A DNA stretch of 52,110 nucleotides from Holophagaceae bacterium (GTDB lineage Bacteria > Acidobacteriota > Holophagae > Holophagales > Holophagaceae). The translations under genes were made by a program, and so were the position numbers. Positions 43,266 to 51,954 of the stretch are shown here, piece by piece (position 1 is the first letter of the stretch; each line of letters starts with the position of its first letter). The stretch lies in the NCBI GenBank assembly GCA_025357545.1, contig JANXPB010000066.1:1-52110 (forward strand), given 5' to 3'. Below the pieces are notes generated by a model. That model ran no database searches. It worked only from the letters and a program-made list of their open reading frames with translations, and was not told where the DNA came from.

Positions 43266-45443
43266 ATGCGTATCCCGGTCTTGGCTGCGGCCTGCACGAC
43301 CCTGCTTTCAGCGCAGGCTCCAACCCAGGTGCACCTGCAGATTCCAAGGCTGGCCCAGGCGCCCTCCATGGCCCGGGATGCGGAGCTGTCTTCCTGGGAG
43401 GGTTCCCTGCTGGTTTCCGACTTCGGCATGAACATGCCCGACGACCGGGGGGAGAACCGCTGGCCCACGGTGGCGCACATCGCCTTCGGCCCCGATGCCT
43501 TCTACGCCGCCTTCGAATGCACAGACCCCTCCCCCTCCGCAGTGCGGGCCTCGCTCCACAAGCGGGATGACTTCAGTGGGGACCTAGATTTTGTGGGGTT
43601 GGACCTGGACGCCTCGGGCAAAGGGCAGAGCGGCCTCAGGCTGCTGGTCACGCCCATGGGCGGCCAGTTCGATGCCATTCTCACGGACAGCGCGGGGGAG
43701 AATTACACCTACGACTGCATCTGGGATTCGGTGGGGCTGCTCACACCCAAGGGCTACGTGGTGAAGATCCGCGTGCCCTACAGCAGCCTCCGGCGGCGGC
43801 CCGGGGAGTGGGGCCTGCGCTTCCTCCGCATCATGCCCCGGGAACGCCGCTACGGCATCGTCTGGCCGAAGATGAGCCGGGACGTCCAATGCGACCTTTG
43901 CCAGATGGCGAAGGTTTCCGGGGCCCCTGTGCAGCGCTCGGGCTCGCCCTTCATGGTCATCCCCTTCGCCACCTACACGCGGACCCAGTCACTGGACGAC
44001 AACTCGACGGCGGTGCCCAGGGACAAGCAGAACCTGGGGCTGGACCTGCGCTATTCCAGCACCTCCGTCACCTTCGAGGGGACCTACCGCCCGGATTTTG
44101 CCACCGCCGACGCGGACGTGGATCCGCTCCAGATCAACAGCCGCTTCCGGGTGCTGTACCCTGAGCGGCGCCCTTTCTTCCTGGAAGGCATGGAGCTGCT
44201 CGGGCTCCAGGGCGCCCAGCGGCAATTCTTCAGCCGCTCCGTGGATGAGCCGCTCTATGGTGTCAAGGCCTCCGGCCAATCCGCCTGGGCGAGCTGGACC
44301 GTGCTCCACGCTAAGGATGAGCACGGCGGCTCCGTGGTGGGCTTCAACGGGGGCGTCGGTGTCGAGGGCCTGCCCACGCGGGATGCCGCCGCCGCCGTGC
44401 GGCTGAGCTTGGATTCCCGGGGTTCGGGCCTGACCTTCCTGGGGACCGACAAACTGCTGCTGGGCGGGCCCGCGGGGTCCGGCGGGCAGAGCGGCGGCGT
44501 GTACCTGGACCAGTACCTCGGGCCTCAGTTCCATTTCATTGGCAGCACGGTCAGTGCGGTGGCCCACCTGCCCCAAGGGGATGGCAGCGTCCTGTCCGAG
44601 CGCGGCACCGCCACGTCCCTGCGCCTGGACTGGAACACCCGGAACTGGTTCGCTTCCGCGTCCCAGCAGGCCACGAGCCCGCAGCTGGTGCTCATGTCGG
44701 GCTTCACAGATCTCCAGGGCTATCGGAGCTTCAACGCCAACGCCGGATGGCAGAACAACTGGAACGAGGGAGCCCTGTCCCAGGCCAACGTGAGCCTGAG
44801 GTGGCGGAACCTGGATTGGTGGGATGGCCATCCCTTCGACCGCGCGGTGGGGCTAAGCGCCTATCTGGAGACCCTGGGACGCTGCGCCGTGAGCCTCGAT
44901 TGGGAAATCGAGGGCCGCACCTGGAGCGACGACCAGGTCCATGCCAATGCCAGCCGGAACCTCAATCTAGCCGTGAGCTGGCGGCGGTTGACTTGGGCGC
45001 AGCTGCTCCTGCGCGCCACCACGGGCCGCACCATCGATCTCGCTTCCGGCGCGCCCGCCCAACTGCGCACCTTGCAGTTCAACTCCGGAGGCGCCATCGG
45101 AAACGTGGGCTACAACCTCACCGCCCAGCAGGCGGAGCTGGACCGCGAAGCCGATGGCCTGCGGCTGGTGCGCGCCCGGGAAGTGGCGGGCACCGGCACC
45201 TGGCAGATGCCCCGCAGCATCTACCTGAAGGCCCAAGCCTTCGCGGTGCGCTACGACGGCAGCGAGGCGCAGACAGTGGACAAGTTCATTAAGGCCTTCC
45301 TTGGCTGGCAGCCCAACGCCTTCACCCATGCCTATCTCGGCTGGTCCGGCCAGCGGCGGCGCGACCCGCTCGCCCACATTCCGGACGAGCGGATGGTGGA
45401 GCGCGGCCTCTTCGCCAAGGTGGCCTACGCCAAACAGTTCTAG
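43266..45443 (+). CDS. DUF5916-like outer-membrane associated protein with carbohydrate-binding (CBM9-like) N-terminus
   Basis: The 725-residue protein has a signal peptide (MRIPVLAAACTTLLSA), a CBM9-like N-terminal domain (about 20-225; DPSPSAVRASLHKRDDFSGDLDFVGLDLD) and a long beta-rich C-terminal DUF5916 region with RPFFLEGMELL and strands typical of a barrel, ending with AYAKQF (terminal Phe, OMP-like). Such proteins are common in Acidobacteriota and Bacteroidota; their role is not established. GTG 43251 is an alternative start, but the signal peptide begins at ATG 43266. Confidence 0.8.
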   Translation: MRIPVLAAACTTLLSAQAPTQVHLQIPRLAQAPSMARDAELSSWEGSLLVSDFGMNMPDDRGENRWPTVAHIAFGPDAFYAAFECTDPSPSAVRASLHKRDDFSGDLDFVGLDLDASGKGQSGLRLLVTPMGGQFDAILTDSAGENYTYDCIWDSVGLLTPKGYVVKIRVPYSSLRRRPGEWGLRFLRIMPRERRYGIVWPKMSRDVQCDLCQMAKVSGAPVQRSGSPFMVIPFATYTRTQSLDDNSTAVPRDKQNLGLDLRYSSTSVTFEGTYRPDFATADADVDPLQINSRFRVLYPERRPFFLEGMELLGLQGAQRQFFSRSVDEPLYGVKASGQSAWASWTVLHAKDEHGGSVVGFNGGVGVEGLPTRDAAAAVRLSLDSRGSGLTFLGTDKLLLGGPAGSGGQSGGVYLDQYLGPQFHFIGSTVSAVAHLPQGDGSVLSERGTATSLRLDWNTRNWFASASQQATSPQLVLMSGFTDLQGYRSFNANAGWQNNWNEGALSQANVSLRWRNLDWWDGHPFDRAVGLSAYLETLGRCAVSLDWEIEGRTWSDDQVHANASRNLNLAVSWRRLTWAQLLLRATTGRTIDLASGAPAQLRTLQFNSGGAIGNVGYNLTAQQAELDREADGLRLVRAREVAGTGTWQMPRSIYLKAQAFAVRYDGSEAQTVDKFIKAFLGWQPNAFTHAYLGWSGQRRRDPLAHIPDERMVERGLFAKVAYAKQF

Positions 45444-45792
45444 CGGCGCGGGGAGGCCGCGGAAAATATATTCCGGCCTCGAACTGGGACCTAGGGGTAC
45501 CCGCCTTGAGAGTGGACCTTCGGTAGGCCTTGCGGGTGTTGGGATGAGCTGGAGGGCGGTACATTTTCCTACCCGGGGACAGGGTGGCCTAGGCGTTAGC
45601 GGAGCCAGATCCTGTGCCGTAGGTCACTGGACTTCAGGGCGCGGGGAACCCAGGCTGAGGCCGGAGTTTTGTTTGGGCTTCAACGATCTTTCTCGCCACC
45701 GTTCCGCGACTTCCTCAGGTGCCCGGAGCGGGCGCGGGGAGATCCGGATCGACCCCCATTCGCCATCGATTTCCGATGTGCTGGAGCACGCC
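45444..45792. other. 349-bp intergenic region, no gene found
   Basis: The stretch between the DUF5916 gene and the cytochrome gene has no supported CDS. It contains a GC-rich region with small stems (ACCCGC near 45498 against GCGGGT near 45532) that could belong to a long leader or promoter. It holds no recognised riboswitch or repeat found elsewhere in the window. Confidence 0.45.
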
Positions 45793-46215
45793 ATGAACCA
45801 TCCTGCCCTTCTGCTCGTCCTCGCGGCCTCGATCGTCACTCCGGCCCTGGCCCAGGATCCGGCCATCAAGCGGGTCCCCACTCCTTATGTATCGCCCGCG
45901 TCCGGTGTGGAGATGTACAAGGCCTATTGCGCCAGCTGCCACGGCCCCAAGGGCACTGGCGATGGGCCGGTGGCCTCGCACCTGAAAATGCCGCCCGGCG
46001 ACCTGACGCTCCTGGCCAAGAACAACAAGGGTGTTTTCCCGGCGGCCCGAGTGGCCCAGGTCATCCGCGGCGAGGGCGTCTCCCTCACCCACGGCACCGA
46101 GGACATGCCCGTGTGGGGGCCGGTCTTCCGGTCCTTCAATGACCGCAAGGAATCCGCGATCCACCAGCGTGTGGCCAACCTGACCAAGCACATCGCTAGC
46201 CTTCAGGCCAAGTGA
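45793..46215 (+). CDS. exported mono-heme c-type cytochrome
   Basis: The 140-residue protein has a signal peptide (to ALAQ, about 20) and one heme-binding CASCH motif near residue 47, followed by GPKGTGDGPVA and a late EDMPVWGPVF in which Met is the probable sixth heme ligand. This is a class I cytochrome of the small electron-shuttle type in the periplasm. The ATG has a GGAG site. It is alone and convergent with the crotonase gene, whose stop lies 40 bp away; a GCGCGG/CCGCGC stem between them may terminate both. Confidence 0.92.
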   Translation: MNHPALLLVLAASIVTPALAQDPAIKRVPTPYVSPASGVEMYKAYCASCHGPKGTGDGPVASHLKMPPGDLTLLAKNNKGVFPAARVAQVIRGEGVSLTHGTEDMPVWGPVFRSFNDRKESAIHQRVANLTKHIASLQAK

Positions 46216-46255
46216 GCTGACTGCTGTACCTGCGCGGAGGATCGAAGCCGCGCCT

Positions 46256-47086
46256 TCAGGTCCAGCGGCGGGGTTTGAAGGCCGGGAACGGCGTGGGATC
46301 GCCTGCGCCCTCGCCCTTGGGCCGGGCCTGTTCCCGGGCCATGGCTATGCGCTGGTTGGCGCGGCCGATGATGCGCCGCTGCCAGACCCTTTCGGCGCGC
46401 AGTGCCGAATGGTCCCCCGCCCGCCAGGCCTGCTGCAGCAGGTATTTCCCTGCGGCCACGCTATCTGGCGAACGCATGGCGATCTCGGCGGCGAGCCGCT
46501 GCGCCTGGTCCAGGGGAGCTTCGCTCAGGTGGGTGATGAGGCCCAGCGCTTGGGCTTCGGCGGCCTCCAGGATCCGCCCGGTGAAGGTGAGCTCCTTGGC
46601 GATGTCGAGGGGCACCAGCTCCCGCAGGAGGGCGATGCCGCCCATGTCCGGCACCAGGCCCCACTTGGCCTCCATCAGCGAGAGTCGGGCGTCGGGGTGG
46701 CAGATGCGGATATCCGCGCCCAGCGCCAGCTGAAGGCCGGCGCCGAAGCAGTTGCCATGCACCACGGCGATGACGGGCACGCCCATCCTCCGCCAGCCCA
46801 TGCTCCAGTGCTGGAAGCGGTTCATGAAGGGCCAGAGCAGCTGCAGGGCTTTGATGGCGGCCCGGGCGGGCTCCTTCATCACCGTCTTGAAATCCAGGCC
46901 CGCGCAGAAGGAAGGTCCCTCGCCCCGCAGGATCACGGCCCGGAGGCTGCGATCCCGCCGCAGGCGGCGCTGGACGTCGATCATGGCGTCCAGCATGGGG
47001 AAATCCATGCCGTTGTGCCGTTCCGGCCGGTTGAGGCTGACGAGGGCGATGTGCTGGTCGACGGTCACGGTCACACGGTCGTTCAT
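46256..47086 (-). CDS. enoyl-CoA hydratase/isomerase family (crotonase) protein
   Basis: The 276-residue protein has the crotonase fold. Oxyanion-hole segments are FCAGLDFKTV near 64 and GNCFGAGLQLALGADIRI near 108, and the LMEAKWGLVPDMGG segment follows near 136; only one acidic residue of the hydratase Glu pair is evident there, so hydratase, isomerase or thioesterase-like chemistry cannot be told apart. The ATG at 47086 has an AGGAGG site; a longer frame to 47296 is antisense to pntB. It is the last gene of the pnt cluster, starting 23 bp after the pntB stop, and likely co-transcribed. Confidence 0.88.
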   Translation of the reverse strand: MNDRVTVTVDQHIALVSLNRPERHNGMDFPMLDAMIDVQRRLRRDRSLRAVILRGEGPSFCAGLDFKTVMKEPARAAIKALQLLWPFMNRFQHWSMGWRRMGVPVIAVVHGNCFGAGLQLALGADIRICHPDARLSLMEAKWGLVPDMGGIALLRELVPLDIAKELTFTGRILEAAEAQALGLITHLSEAPLDQAQRLAAEIAMRSPDSVAAGKYLLQQAWRAGDHSALRAERVWQRRIIGRANQRIAMAREQARPKGEGAGDPTPFPAFKPRRWT

Positions 47087-47108
47087 GGTGCCTCCTGGCC
47101 AGGGCCGG

Positions 47109-48530
47109 TCAGTGCATGCCCTCGCCGCTGAGCGCCTTGGCCAGTTCACCGACCACCGCCTTAGCGTCGCCGAAGAGCATGAAGGTCTTGTCGAGGAAAT
47201 AGAGCTCGTTGTCGATGCCTGCGAAGCCTGGATTCTTCGAGCGCTTGATGGCGTAGACGGTGCGGGCCTTGTCCGCGTCGATGATGGGCATGCCATAGAT
47301 GGGGCTGCCCTTGTCGGCCCGGGCCGCGGGGTTCACCACGTCGTTGGCACCGATGATGAGGGCCACGTCCGCCTGGGGCATGTCGCCATTGATCTCGTCC
47401 ATCTCGACGAGGTCGTCATAGGGGATTTCGGCTTCCGCCAGCAGCACGTTCATGTGGCCGGGCATACGGCCCGCCACCGGGTGGATGGCGAATTTCACCG
47501 TGACGCCGCGCTTCTTGAGCAGGTCGTAGAGCTCGCGCACCTTGTGCTGGGCCTGGGCCACCGCCATGCCGTAGCCCGGCACGATGACCACCAGATTGGC
47601 TTGGGCCAAGACTTGAGCGGCGCTCTCGGGCGTGTCGGCCTTGTAGGATTTCTGCTCCCCGGCGGCGGCGCTCTGCTGCGCCTGGCCAAAGGCTCCGAAC
47701 AGCACGTTGGCGAAGGAGCGGTTCATGGCCTTGCACATGATGATCGACAGGATCAGGCCCGAACTGCCGTCCAGGGCGCCCGCGATGATGAGCAGCTTGT
47801 TGTTCAGCACGAAGCCCATGGCCACCGCCGAGAGGCCCGCGTAGGAATTCAGGATGGAGATCACGGTGGGCATGTCCGCCCCGCCGATGGGAATGATGAG
47901 CAACACGCCGAAGGCCAGGGACAGCAGGATGACCAGCAGGAAGGCATAGGGCGCCCAGGCGGCCAGCGGGTTCAGCACCAGCGCCACGCCCAGCCCCAGG
48001 GCCAGCAGGAAGAGGCCCAGGTTGCTGACGTTCTGCATGGGGTAGGTCACGGGCCGCTGGGGAATCCACTTCACCTCCTGCAGCTTGCCGGCCGCCAGCA
48101 GGGAGCCCGTGAAGGTCAGGAAGCCCAGCAGGATTTCCGCCACCAGGGCGATGACGATGAAAGGCGACAGCGCGGCTTCGTTTTTTTGGCCGAAATACAG
48201 GAAGTATTTTGCTGAGCCCACCAGGCCCGCGGCCAGGCCGCCGAAGGCGTGGGAGAGGGCGGTCCGCTGGGGCACGGCGGTGAGGGGGACCTGGGCCAGG
48301 GGGTAGCCCACGCCGGCACCCACCGCGAAGGCGGCGAGGATCCACCAGTAGTGGGTGCCGCCGATGGCGAAGACCCCCGCGAGGGTGCCCGCCACCGCCA
48401 GGGCCATGGCGGCCACGCCCGAGAACACGCCCTTGCGGGCGGTCTCCGGATCGCTCATCCACCGCAGTGACATGATGAACAGGCCCGTGGAGACCAGGTA
48501 GAGCAGTTGGACGAGGGTCTCGGCGTTCAT
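47109..48530 (-). CDS. pntB: NAD(P) transhydrogenase subunit beta
   Basis: The 473-residue subunit has eight or nine membrane helices (about 1-260) with the proton channel, then the NADP-binding domain III (about 295-470) with VIVPGYGMAVAQAQ, VKFAIHPVAGRMPGHMNVLLAEA and the KRSKNPGFAGIDNELYF loop. It completes the proton-driven hydride transfer between NADH and NADP at the inner membrane. The ATG overlaps the pntAB stop (ATGA). Domain order confirms the split bacterial form with PntAA and PntAB. Confidence 0.97.
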   Translation of the reverse strand: MNAETLVQLLYLVSTGLFIMSLRWMSDPETARKGVFSGVAAMALAVAGTLAGVFAIGGTHYWWILAAFAVGAGVGYPLAQVPLTAVPQRTALSHAFGGLAAGLVGSAKYFLYFGQKNEAALSPFIVIALVAEILLGFLTFTGSLLAAGKLQEVKWIPQRPVTYPMQNVSNLGLFLLALGLGVALVLNPLAAWAPYAFLLVILLSLAFGVLLIIPIGGADMPTVISILNSYAGLSAVAMGFVLNNKLLIIAGALDGSSGLILSIIMCKAMNRSFANVLFGAFGQAQQSAAAGEQKSYKADTPESAAQVLAQANLVVIVPGYGMAVAQAQHKVRELYDLLKKRGVTVKFAIHPVAGRMPGHMNVLLAEAEIPYDDLVEMDEINGDMPQADVALIIGANDVVNPAARADKGSPIYGMPIIDADKARTVYAIKRSKNPGFAGIDNELYFLDKTFMLFGDAKAVVGELAKALSGEGMH

Positions 48531-48901
48531 TTGCTCGCCCCCGTGGAACTGGGTTCGCGCTTCTTGAACATCTTGAGCATGCGGTCGGTGATGAGGAAGC
48601 CGCTGACGATGTTGGTGGTGGAGCAGAAGATCGCTACCAGGCCCAGGGCCGTGATGTAGATGGGGTAGTCCTTGCCCGCGGAGACGATGATGGCGCCCAC
48701 CACCGCGATGGCGGAGATGGCGTTGGTCAGGCTCATGAGGGGCGTGTGCAGCAGGCGGGAGACGCGCTGCACCACCATGACCCCGATGAAGGTGGCCAGC
48801 ATGAATACGAACAGGGCGCCCATGACATCGAGCTGCCCGTGGCCGCCGCCGGCGTGGCCGGCCGATGGCGCGGTGGGTTCCGTTACATGGATGAGCTTCA
48901 T
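48527..48901 (-). CDS. pntAB: NAD(P) transhydrogenase subunit alpha, part 2
   Basis: The 124-residue protein has three membrane helices (ALFVFMLATFIGVMVVQRV, then AISAIAVVGAIIVSAG, then the TALGLVAIFCSTTNIVSGFL segment) and basic ends, the standard PntAB membrane part of domain II. Its N-terminus carries a polar VTEPTAPSAGHAGGGHG tail. An AAGGAG ribosome site precedes the ATG. It sits 32 bp after pntAA and overlaps pntB by four bases, the usual order. Confidence 0.95.
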   Translation of the reverse strand: MKLIHVTEPTAPSAGHAGGGHGQLDVMGALFVFMLATFIGVMVVQRVSRLLHTPLMSLTNAISAIAVVGAIIVSAGKDYPIYITALGLVAIFCSTTNIVSGFLITDRMLKMFKKREPSSTGASK

Positions 48902-48933
48902 CGAAGCGGTCTCCTTAAGCTTTGAAGTCGAGG

Positions 48934-50085
48934 TCAGGACTGGAGGGCCTTCTGGGTGGGCCCGTGGAGCACTTTTCCGTCATGGGTCACGGTGCAGCCC
49001 TTGAGGATGTCGTCCTCCCAATCGAGGTCGAACCGCTGCGCGTCCTTGTTCCAGAACGCCATCAGGAAGTTCAGCAGGTTGCGGGAGAACAGCATGCTGG
49101 CGTGGAAGGGCACGGTGGAGGGAATGTTCAGGGGGGCGAGGATCTTCACGCCCCCGACCACCACGGTTGCGCCGGGCTGGGACAGGGTGCAATTGCCGCC
49201 GCCCTCGGCGCCCAGGTCCACGATCACCGATCCGGGTTTCATGGACCGCACGATGGCCTCGTCGATGAGTTTTGGCGCGAAGACGCCGCCGATGAGGGCC
49301 GTGGTGATGACCACGTCCACGGTGGCGCAGTGGTCCGCCAGCATTCGGGCTTGGCGCGCCTTGTCTTCGGCGGACAACTCTGTGGCGTAGCCGCCGCCGG
49401 CCTGGGCGCTCTGCTGCAATTCGATGCCCACGTATTTGCCGCCCACGGATTCGATCTGCTCTTTCACTTCGGGGCGCACGTCCGTGGCGGTGACGCTGGC
49501 GCCCAACCGTTTGGCGGTGGCGATGGCCTGCAACCCCGCCACCCCGGCGCCGATTACGAAGACTTTGGCGGGGAGGGTGGTGCCGGCGGCGGTCATGAAC
49601 ATGGGGTAGTACTTGGGCAGCTCCATGGCGCCCATGAGCACGCCCTTGTAGCCGGTGATGTTCGCCTGGCTGGAGAGGGTGTCCATGGCCTGGGCCCGGG
49701 TCGTGCGTGGAATGCAATCCGTGGAGAAAGCCGTGATGCGCCGTTCCACCAGATGCTTCACCGAATCCAGGTTACGGGTGGGGAAGAGCGAAGCCAGCAG
49801 CAGGGTGCCGGGCTTCAGCAGGTCCACCTCGTAGGTGCCGTCAGACCGCAAAGTCGGCGACTGCACCTTCACGACGAAGTCCGCTCCTCCCAGCAACGCC
49901 GGGGCATCTGGCATGACCGTGACGCCCACGGCCTCGTAAGCCGTATCGGGGAAATAGGCCTGCGCTCCTGCGCCGCTTTCGAGGGCTATCTCGATACCCG
50001 CCGCGATGAGCTTTTTGCAGGATTCCGGGTCCAGCGCCACGCGGTGCTCACCGGGACGGATCTCCTTGGGAATGGCGATCTTCAT
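48934..50085 (-). CDS. pntAA: NAD(P) transhydrogenase subunit alpha, part 1
   Basis: The 383-residue NAD-binding subunit (domain I) has the alanine-dehydrogenase-like fold: IPKEIRPGEHRVALDP at the N-terminus, FSTDCIPRTTRAQAMDTLSS near 137, the Rossmann loop VIGAGVAGLQAIATAKRLG near 187 and the C-terminal GNCTLSQPGATV stretch. ATG 50085 with a GAGGAAGCC site is chosen over the longer frame to 50151. First gene of the pntAA-pntAB-pntB-crotonase operon; divergent from the CBS gene across 230 bp. Confidence 0.96.
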   Translation of the reverse strand: MKIAIPKEIRPGEHRVALDPESCKKLIAAGIEIALESGAGAQAYFPDTAYEAVGVTVMPDAPALLGGADFVVKVQSPTLRSDGTYEVDLLKPGTLLLASLFPTRNLDSVKHLVERRITAFSTDCIPRTTRAQAMDTLSSQANITGYKGVLMGAMELPKYYPMFMTAAGTTLPAKVFVIGAGVAGLQAIATAKRLGASVTATDVRPEVKEQIESVGGKYVGIELQQSAQAGGGYATELSAEDKARQARMLADHCATVDVVITTALIGGVFAPKLIDEAIVRSMKPGSVIVDLGAEGGGNCTLSQPGATVVVGGVKILAPLNIPSTVPFHASMLFSRNLLNFLMAFWNKDAQRFDLDWEDDILKGCTVTHDGKVLHGPTQKALQS

Positions 50086-50315
50086 GGCTTCCTCACGGTC
50101 GGGGCTGGCGCATTGGACGTATCGGGGCGGGGCTAGAAGGCATTGTGGCAAAGTTTGGCGCCCACTGTCCCGGAGAAGCGTGAGGTGCCCCTCGCCCCGG
50201 CCATAAACATACGCTTTGCAATGGGGCCGGATTGCGCATTCAATGCTTTAAACCCGTCGCTGCATCAGGGCCAAACCTGGCGCCCTGCACGTGAAGCCAG
50301 GGGGAGGACAAACGC

Positions 50316-50747
50316 ATGCAATCCTTGAAACAACTCATTGAAGAGAAGCGCCGTGGCGTAGTCTCGGTGGGCCCTTCCGACATGGTGCTGCAGGCCCTGA
50401 AGCTCATGGCGGAGCACGACATCGGCGCGCTGCTGGTGATGGAAGAGGGCAAGCCCGTGGGCATCTTTTCCGAGCGGGACTACGCACGGAAAGTCGTGCT
50501 GCAGGGCAAATCTTCCAAGGACACGCCGATCCGGGAGGTCATGAGCGAAAAGATCATCTTCGTCACGCTCTCCCAAAGCGTGGAAGAGTGCATGGCCGTC
50601 ATGACCGATCGCCGCATCCGGCACCTGCCGGTGCTGGGGCCAGAGGGCGAGGTCGCCGGCTTCGTCTCCATCGGCGACATGGTGAAGGAGACCATCTCCG
50701 AGCAGAAATTCGTCATCGAGCAACTGGAGCATTACATCACTCGATAA
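50316..50747 (+). CDS. CBS-domain pair protein
   Basis: The 143-residue protein consists of two CBS motifs: residues 8-65 (SDMVLQALKLMAEHDIGALLVMEEGKPVG) and 73-135 (MSEKIIFVTLSQSVEECMAVMTDRRIRHLPVLG). CBS pairs bind adenine nucleotides and act as energy or redox sensors; stand-alone ones like this often modulate a neighbouring enzyme. It is divergent from the transhydrogenase operon, which is a plausible but unproven client. Start ATG 50316 has a GGGGGAGG site. Confidence 0.92.
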   Translation: MQSLKQLIEEKRRGVVSVGPSDMVLQALKLMAEHDIGALLVMEEGKPVGIFSERDYARKVVLQGKSSKDTPIREVMSEKIIFVTLSQSVEECMAVMTDRRIRHLPVLGPEGEVAGFVSIGDMVKETISEQKFVIEQLEHYITR

Positions 50748-51000
50748 GGCGGGTCTTCACCCGCCGCACCTTCAGCACCACGAAGAGCACAGGCATCACC
50801 AGGAACACCAGGGGCAACAGGAAGGTCCTGCCGCTTATGATGGCGATGGCCAGAGGCCGTTGGTCGTGCAGTTACCGAAGGTCCGGATTGGCGGCCACCA
50901 GCACCACCGCGGCCTCCTCCGGCGCAAGCCCATCGCTGCAATCGATCCCCAGGGACTTCAGGATCGGATGGCCCAGGCCCGGTAGCGCCGGCACCCGACC
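50737..51000 (-). pseudogene. two in-frame C-terminal gene remnants, one RND-like
   Basis: On the minus strand one frame reads from near 51000 an ALPGLGHPILKSLGIDC, LAPEEAAVVLVAANPDLR end followed by TAA (50876-50878 area), and immediately on, in the same frame, HDQRPLAIAIISGRTF and LLPLVFLVMPVLFVVLKVRR ending TGA at 50737. The second part resembles the last transmembrane helix and tail of an RND efflux pump; the first is not recognised. A TGA blocks the frame upstream. Both are fragments too short to function and overlap the CBS stop by a few bases. Confidence 0.5.
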
Positions 51001-51048
51001 TTGGACCTGATTTCAAAGGCGGCGGTGAATCTGTCGGCTGTTTCCAGT

Positions 51049-51924
51049 TCAACGAACCATGCCGACCACCACCAACTGGAAGGTGCCGGGCAGCATGGGC
51101 GGGCGGCTGCGCTGGACTGGCTGGCCGGGTTTCGCCGCGGGCGCCGGGCCGAACTCCGCCGCGGGCAGGTAGAGCAGATGGGTCTGCTCATCCACCGCCA
51201 GGGTGCGCGCGCTTTTGAGGGTGGGGACGGTGGCGGCCACGGCGAAGTGGTTGGGGCCGTCGCTGCGGACCACCGTGAGCGTGCCTTCGCCATTCGCGGC
51301 ATAGACCGATCCCGTGCCGGGATCGAAGGCCGCGCCATCGCAGCCCCCGCCGATAGGAAGCGTCTGCAGTACCTTGCCGGTGGTGGCGTCCACCACGGCC
51401 ATCAGCTTGTTGCCGCCCACGGCGAAAAGCAGGTGATGGGCCACATCGATGGCCAGGCCCGTGGGTTCTTCCGGGGGCTTCAGGGACCACCGGGCTGTCA
51501 CCGTGCGGGCGCGGGCGTCGATGACCAGCAGTTCATGGGTGTCCTCCACGTTCACAAAGACCTGGCCCTTGCCGTCGCAGGCGGCGAATTCAGGCTTGCC
51601 GCCCATGGGAATGGTGCCAGTCACTTCGAGGGTCTCGGCGTTGAACACCGTCGCGTTCTTGCCGCGCCCGTTGAAGGTGAAGACCTGGCGGGTGGCCGGA
51701 TCGTAGAGGATGGCATCGGGATTTTCGCCGGTGGTCTTCACTTCCTTGACCACTTCCAGGGTGGAGAGCTTGAAGACCGTCACGGTGTTTGCACGGCCGT
51801 TGCTCGTGAAACCGCGGTCCAGTTCCCGGGCGAAGGCCACGCCGTGGACGCCTTGGGTATTGGGGATCTCGCCCTTCACGTTGCCGCCGAGGTCCAGCAC
51901 CATGACGCGGGTGGAGCGGGGGAC
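51049..51924 (-). pseudogene. YncE-like beta-propeller gene, 5' end removed by an IS insertion
   Basis: The remaining frame encodes about 290 residues of a YncE-type seven-bladed propeller with repeated blade motifs (GVHGVAFARELDRGFTSN, then NPDAILYDPATRQVFTFNG, then PEFAACDGKGQVFVNV). Intact members are about 330-350 residues with an export signal. Here the coding sequence continues upstream of the first ATG (51903) as VPRSTRV, a typical blade sequence, then meets a TAA exactly where the IS end begins (51925-51927). The signal peptide and first blade are therefore gone. An internal ATG at 51903 could still be used, giving a non-exported 284-residue protein. Confidence 0.72.
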
Positions 51925-51953
51925 TTATACCAAGTTGCGTTCATAATAGGTCT
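51925..51953. mobile_element. terminal inverted-repeat end of an IS630-type element
   Basis: The sequence TTATACCAAGTTGCGTTC, then ATAATAGG, matches the ends of the MITE at 30169-30417 (right end reverse-complemented: TTAATACCAAGTTGCATTC, then AATAAAATAG). It starts at a TA, the expected IS630 target dinucleotide, and lies between the broken propeller gene and the transposase stop. Only this end is in the window. Confidence 0.7.
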
Positions 51954-51954
51954 A

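Noticed and set aside
46752-48215. Plus-strand frame opposite the crotonase and pntB
   Set aside because: His/Asp/Gly-rich shadow translation; pntB and crotonase are complete on the minus strand.
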